This document shows, in pieces, positions 61,650 to 64,000 of a DNA stretch of 64,000 nt. The notes under the pieces were generated by a model. The model made no database searches, had not been told where the DNA came from, and saw only the letters and a list, made by a program, of their open reading frames with translations. The stretch comes from Paucimonas lemoignei (GTDB taxonomy: Bacteria; Pseudomonadota; Gammaproteobacteria; Burkholderiales; Burkholderiaceae_D), in the NCBI RefSeq assembly GCF_004342585.1, contig NZ_SLZQ01000008.1:1-64000 (forward strand), given 5' to 3'. The translations under genes were made by a program, and so were the position numbers. Position 1 is the first letter of the stretch; each line of letters opens with the position of its first letter.

Positions 61650-62282
61650 CTAATCGATCAGTTTTTCTTTAATTGCGTAATAGATCAGGTCGGCATTGGT
61701 TGCCATGTTCATTTTTTGCAATATCCGCGTACGGTAAGTACTGACGGTTTTTACGCTGAGACACAAAGTATCGGCAATTTTCGTGACCCCTTCGCCCTGG
61801 CTCAACTTGCAAAAAATTTCATATTCCCTGCGCGACAAAGTTTCATGCAAGGCTTTACTGCCTTCATTTTCCTTTTGCGTGGTCAGCAATTCAGCAACGC
61901 CGTAGCTGATATATTTTCTGCCGCTTCTGACGGTATTGATGGCGTTTACCAGTTCCTCCGCCAGCGCCTCCTTCTGCACATAACCAGCTGCTCCGCTGCG
62001 AAGCATATGTACGGCATAGCGGTTCTCCGGATGCATGCTGAGTATGAGTACAGGCAAGTTGGGCTTTTCCCTCTTAATCTGTCGCAACACTTCCAGCCCG
62101 CTTTTATCCGGCATCGCGATATCCAGAAGAACGACATCCCAGTCTTGAGTGCGAATCAGTCGGATCGCTTCGTCGGCGGTTGCCGCCTCCCCGCCAATGC
62201 GCATGTCTGGCAGGCTATCGATAATATAGTGGACGCCGGCGCGCACCACGGCATGATCATCGACTACCAGAATATTTACCAT
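61650..62282 (-). CDS. NarL/FixJ-family response regulator
   Basis: This 210-residue regulator has an N-terminal receiver (VVDDHAVVRAG, phosphoacceptor in VVLLDIAMPDKSG near residue 54, switch LSMHPE, Lys in YVQKEA) and a LuxR-type helix-turn-helix (about 148-205; LSRREYEIFCKLSQGEGVTKIADTL and VKTVSTYRTRIL). It would bind DNA when phosphorylated, most likely by a HisKA_3 kinase such as the one encoded at 57.9-60.0 kb. Confidence 0.94.
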   Translation of the reverse strand: MVNILVVDDHAVVRAGVHYIIDSLPDMRIGGEAATADEAIRLIRTQDWDVVLLDIAMPDKSGLEVLRQIKREKPNLPVLILSMHPENRYAVHMLRSGAAGYVQKEALAEELVNAINTVRSGRKYISYGVAELLTTQKENEGSKALHETLSRREYEIFCKLSQGEGVTKIADTLCLSVKTVSTYRTRILQKMNMATNADLIYYAIKEKLID

Positions 62283-62317
62283 ATATTAACTACCTTGCTA
62301 TGCTTGAAGGCGCCACC

Positions 62318-63418
62318 TTACCCGGCACCACTTGGTTTAGATTCATACTCTTTTAAACGATTGTACAAAGTCTTCAGACTGACGCCCAATACTGCGGCAG
62401 CCAAAGTTTTATTACCGTTATAGTGCCCCAGCGTTGCGCAAATCAGCTTGCGCTGCGCTTCTTCCAGGGTACTGCCCACCTGCAGCGTCACGCAGTCTCC
62501 CGACTCTTCTCGGTCCGCCTGGACCGCCTCGGACAAAGCCGGGCTCGGCGCCGTCATGGCTGCAGTCAAATCCAGTTCGCGATCCGCCAAAATGAACGCG
62601 CGCTGAACGGCATTCTTCAATTCCCTCACATTCCCCGGCCAATGATAGGTCTGCATGAATTGCCGCGAAGCCTGTGAAAAGACCTTGTTCGTGTGGTCTT
62701 CGCGATTCAAGCGATCCAGAAACACATTGGCGATCAATTCGATATCTTCCCCTCGCTCGCGCAGCGCCGGCACCTGCAAGGGAAAAACCGACAATCTGTA
62801 ATACAGATCACTGCGCAGGATGCCATCCCGTACAGCCTGTTTCGGACACCGGTTGGTGGCGGCAATCACCCTAACCTTTACTTCCGTTTCCGAATCGGCG
62901 CCGACCCGGCAAAACCGCCCGGTCTCCAGGATACGCAGCAACTTGATCTGCATATCCATCGGCATTTCCGTGACTTCATCCAGGAACAGGATGCCGCCAT
63001 CGGCACGCTCGAAACACCCCTTGCGGCTACGCACAGCGCCGGTAAAGCTCCCGCGCTCATGCCCGAACAGCTCCGCCTCCATCAGGTTCGGGGAAATCGC
63101 CCCACAATTTACCGCCACAAATGGCTGGCCGGCACGTCCGCTCATCAGGTAGATCGTATTGGCTACCAATTCCTTACCCGTACCGCTTTCCCCCTCGATT
63201 AATACATTGGCCTGAGTCGGCGCCACCTTGGCGATCATGCGAAAAAGCTGCCGCATAGGCCGCGATGCGCCATACAGATCGCCGAATCTTGCCAGAACTT
63301 GGGGCTGGGGTTTTTGTGTCTCGTCAGAAATCGTTGCAATAACTGGAATACGAGGTTCACAGGCGAGGTAGCGCACAGCGGCCTGAGGCGTGTCACTAAT
63401 TCGGTAATCGTTAAGCAT
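62318..63418 (-). CDS. Sigma54-dependent activator with GSFTGA loop
   Basis: This 366-residue enhancer-binding protein has no receiver domain. The AAA+ core (about 45-280) has Walker A GESGTGKE, GSFTGA in place of GAFTGA, Walker B GILFLDEVTE and the arginine finger region RSDLYYRLSVFPLQ. A Fis-type helix-turn-helix ends the protein (NGNKTLAAAVLGVSLKTLYNRLKEYE). The Ala-to-Ser change in the sigma54 loop occurs in some functional activators. It lies 35 bp upstream of the NarL-type gene on the same strand and divergent from prkA. Confidence 0.93.
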   Translation of the reverse strand: MLNDYRISDTPQAAVRYLACEPRIPVIATISDETQKPQPQVLARFGDLYGASRPMRQLFRMIAKVAPTQANVLIEGESGTGKELVANTIYLMSGRAGQPFVAVNCGAISPNLMEAELFGHERGSFTGAVRSRKGCFERADGGILFLDEVTEMPMDMQIKLLRILETGRFCRVGADSETEVKVRVIAATNRCPKQAVRDGILRSDLYYRLSVFPLQVPALRERGEDIELIANVFLDRLNREDHTNKVFSQASRQFMQTYHWPGNVRELKNAVQRAFILADRELDLTAAMTAPSPALSEAVQADREESGDCVTLQVGSTLEEAQRKLICATLGHYNGNKTLAAAVLGVSLKTLYNRLKEYESKPSGAG

Positions 63419-63812
63419 AGGACACTCCTTGTTCTATTGCATGTTGATTTCAACAATATTTACACAACCGGAAAATATGACGCATCCGTGTTTCTCCGAT
63501 TTTCGTGTAGGACGACACCGACTTACTTGCTTAATTTTTTCATCGGCATATGAACAATTGATTTCTCTCAAATGTCTTAGAGAGTAAAAATAGGCAAACG
63601 TGCGTACGACGATGCTGTCGTTATACGCAGATCGAAAAAAAGCCGCTGCTGAAGCGGTGTGACATTTCTCCAAAAAATGTCTCGCGAAGGAGAAAGAATT
63701 GGCACAGTATGAGAAATATGGGCGTATGATTAAATCGTTGCCCTACACTAATTTGCTGTATGGCAGACGGTACCGTCATGCTTGCAAAAAGTTTTCTGCG
63801 TAAAGGATCATT
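63419..63812. other. Divergent intergenic region between sigma54 activator and prkA
   Basis: This region holds the promoters of both genes. A perfect 12-bp palindrome GACGGTACCGTC (63766-63777) lies 35 bp before the prkA start and could be an operator. No sigma54 -24/-12 site with correct spacing was found by eye, and no gene is supported. Confidence 0.45.
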
Positions 63813-64000
63813 ATGAGTATCTTTGAAAACTACGCTTCACGTTATGAACGTACCCGGGAAGAAGAATATTCCATGAAGGAATATCTCGAGATTTGCAAGC
63901 GCGATCATCTGGCGTATGCAAGTGCGGCTGAACGCATGCTGCATGCGATCGGCGAACCCGAGCTTGTGGACACCCGCAACGATCCGCGCCTGTCGCGTAT
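63813..64000 (+). CDS. prkA: PrkA serine protein kinase, 5' part (runs off window)
   Basis: The visible 62 codons (MSIFENYASRYERTREEE, then YLEICKRDHLAYASAAERML and IGEPELVDTRNDPRLSR) match the N-terminus of the PrkA/YeaG AAA+-type protein kinase. The gene continues past the end of the window. AAAGGA lies about 5 nt before the ATG. In other bacteria prkA heads an operon with yeaH and spoVR-like genes and is tied to general stress and sigma54 or RpoS control. Confidence 0.9.
   Translation, partial: MSIFENYASRYERTREEEYSMKEYLEICKRDHLAYASAAERMLHAIGEPELVDTRNDPRLSR

Overview
The window looks like a chromosome segment of a GC-rich betaproteobacterium, probably Burkholderiales and most likely Oxalobacteraceae (Herbaspirillum/Noviherbaspirillum/Collimonas-like). 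This rests on protein character (DUF4399 pair, DUF3305/DUF3306 formate dehydrogenase cluster, second IF-1, PrkA) and codon usage; it is inference, not a database match. I saw no rRNA, tRNA, CRISPR array or insertion sequence.

Region 1 (about 2.0-32.1 kb) is the most interesting part. Eight short genes (13.8-16.2 kb and 21.0-21.6 kb) encode peptides with the same 26-27 residue leader ending in Gly-Gly (pattern ELDRxAMxxIxGG, hydrophobic residues at -12, -7 and -4). Their cores are rich in Asn, Gln and Gly. The machinery expected to process and export such peptides is encoded nearby. At 28.3-32.1 kb there is a C39-peptidase ABC exporter with two N-terminal cyclic-nucleotide-binding-type domains, a parvulin-type prolyl isomerase and a sigma54 activator. 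At 2.0-8.6 kb a coupled four-gene operon encodes an HlyD-type adaptor, a TolC-type outer membrane lipoprotein, a double-FHA membrane protein and an FHA-GAF-HD-GYP protein. Two membrane Ser/Thr kinases (one with MORN repeats), a PP2C phosphatase and an FGE-like secreted protein flank the peptide genes. Three peptide operons carry near-identical sigma54 promoters (TGGCACG-N4-ATGCT), each with a conserved 15-nt element exactly 41 nt upstream. I read the whole as one system: a sigma54-controlled, phosphosignalling-linked type I secretion system for a multi-peptide family whose cores could be matrix/amyloid-like or bacteriocin-like.

Region 2 (21.8-39.1 kb, interleaved with the exporter locus) holds mostly unrelated genes: aroG, a sterol desaturase-type hydroxylase, a J-domain membrane protein, a Na+/H+ antiporter, an acyltransferase, a secreted multidomain protein, a DUF2721 protein that seems to start at CTG, and infA.

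Region 3 (39.1-54.5 kb) is a respiratory formate dehydrogenase locus: TorD-like chaperone, small Tat protein, catalytic, Fe-S and cytochrome b subunits, two lipoproteins, DUF3305/DUF3306 proteins and a multi-cluster ferredoxin-like protein. Cofactor genes (moeA, mobA, fdhD) and a complete tungstate transporter (tupB, tupC, tupA) follow. The association suggests that tungsten is supplied to this enzyme.

Region 4 (54.7-64.0 kb) contains a secreted nuclease-like protein, a CHRD lipoprotein with a Thr-rich tail, stress proteins (CsbD, a glycine-zipper protein) and a dense regulatory cluster: histidine kinase, Crp/Fnr-type regulator, two response regulators and a second sigma54 activator. The start of prkA runs off the end of the window.
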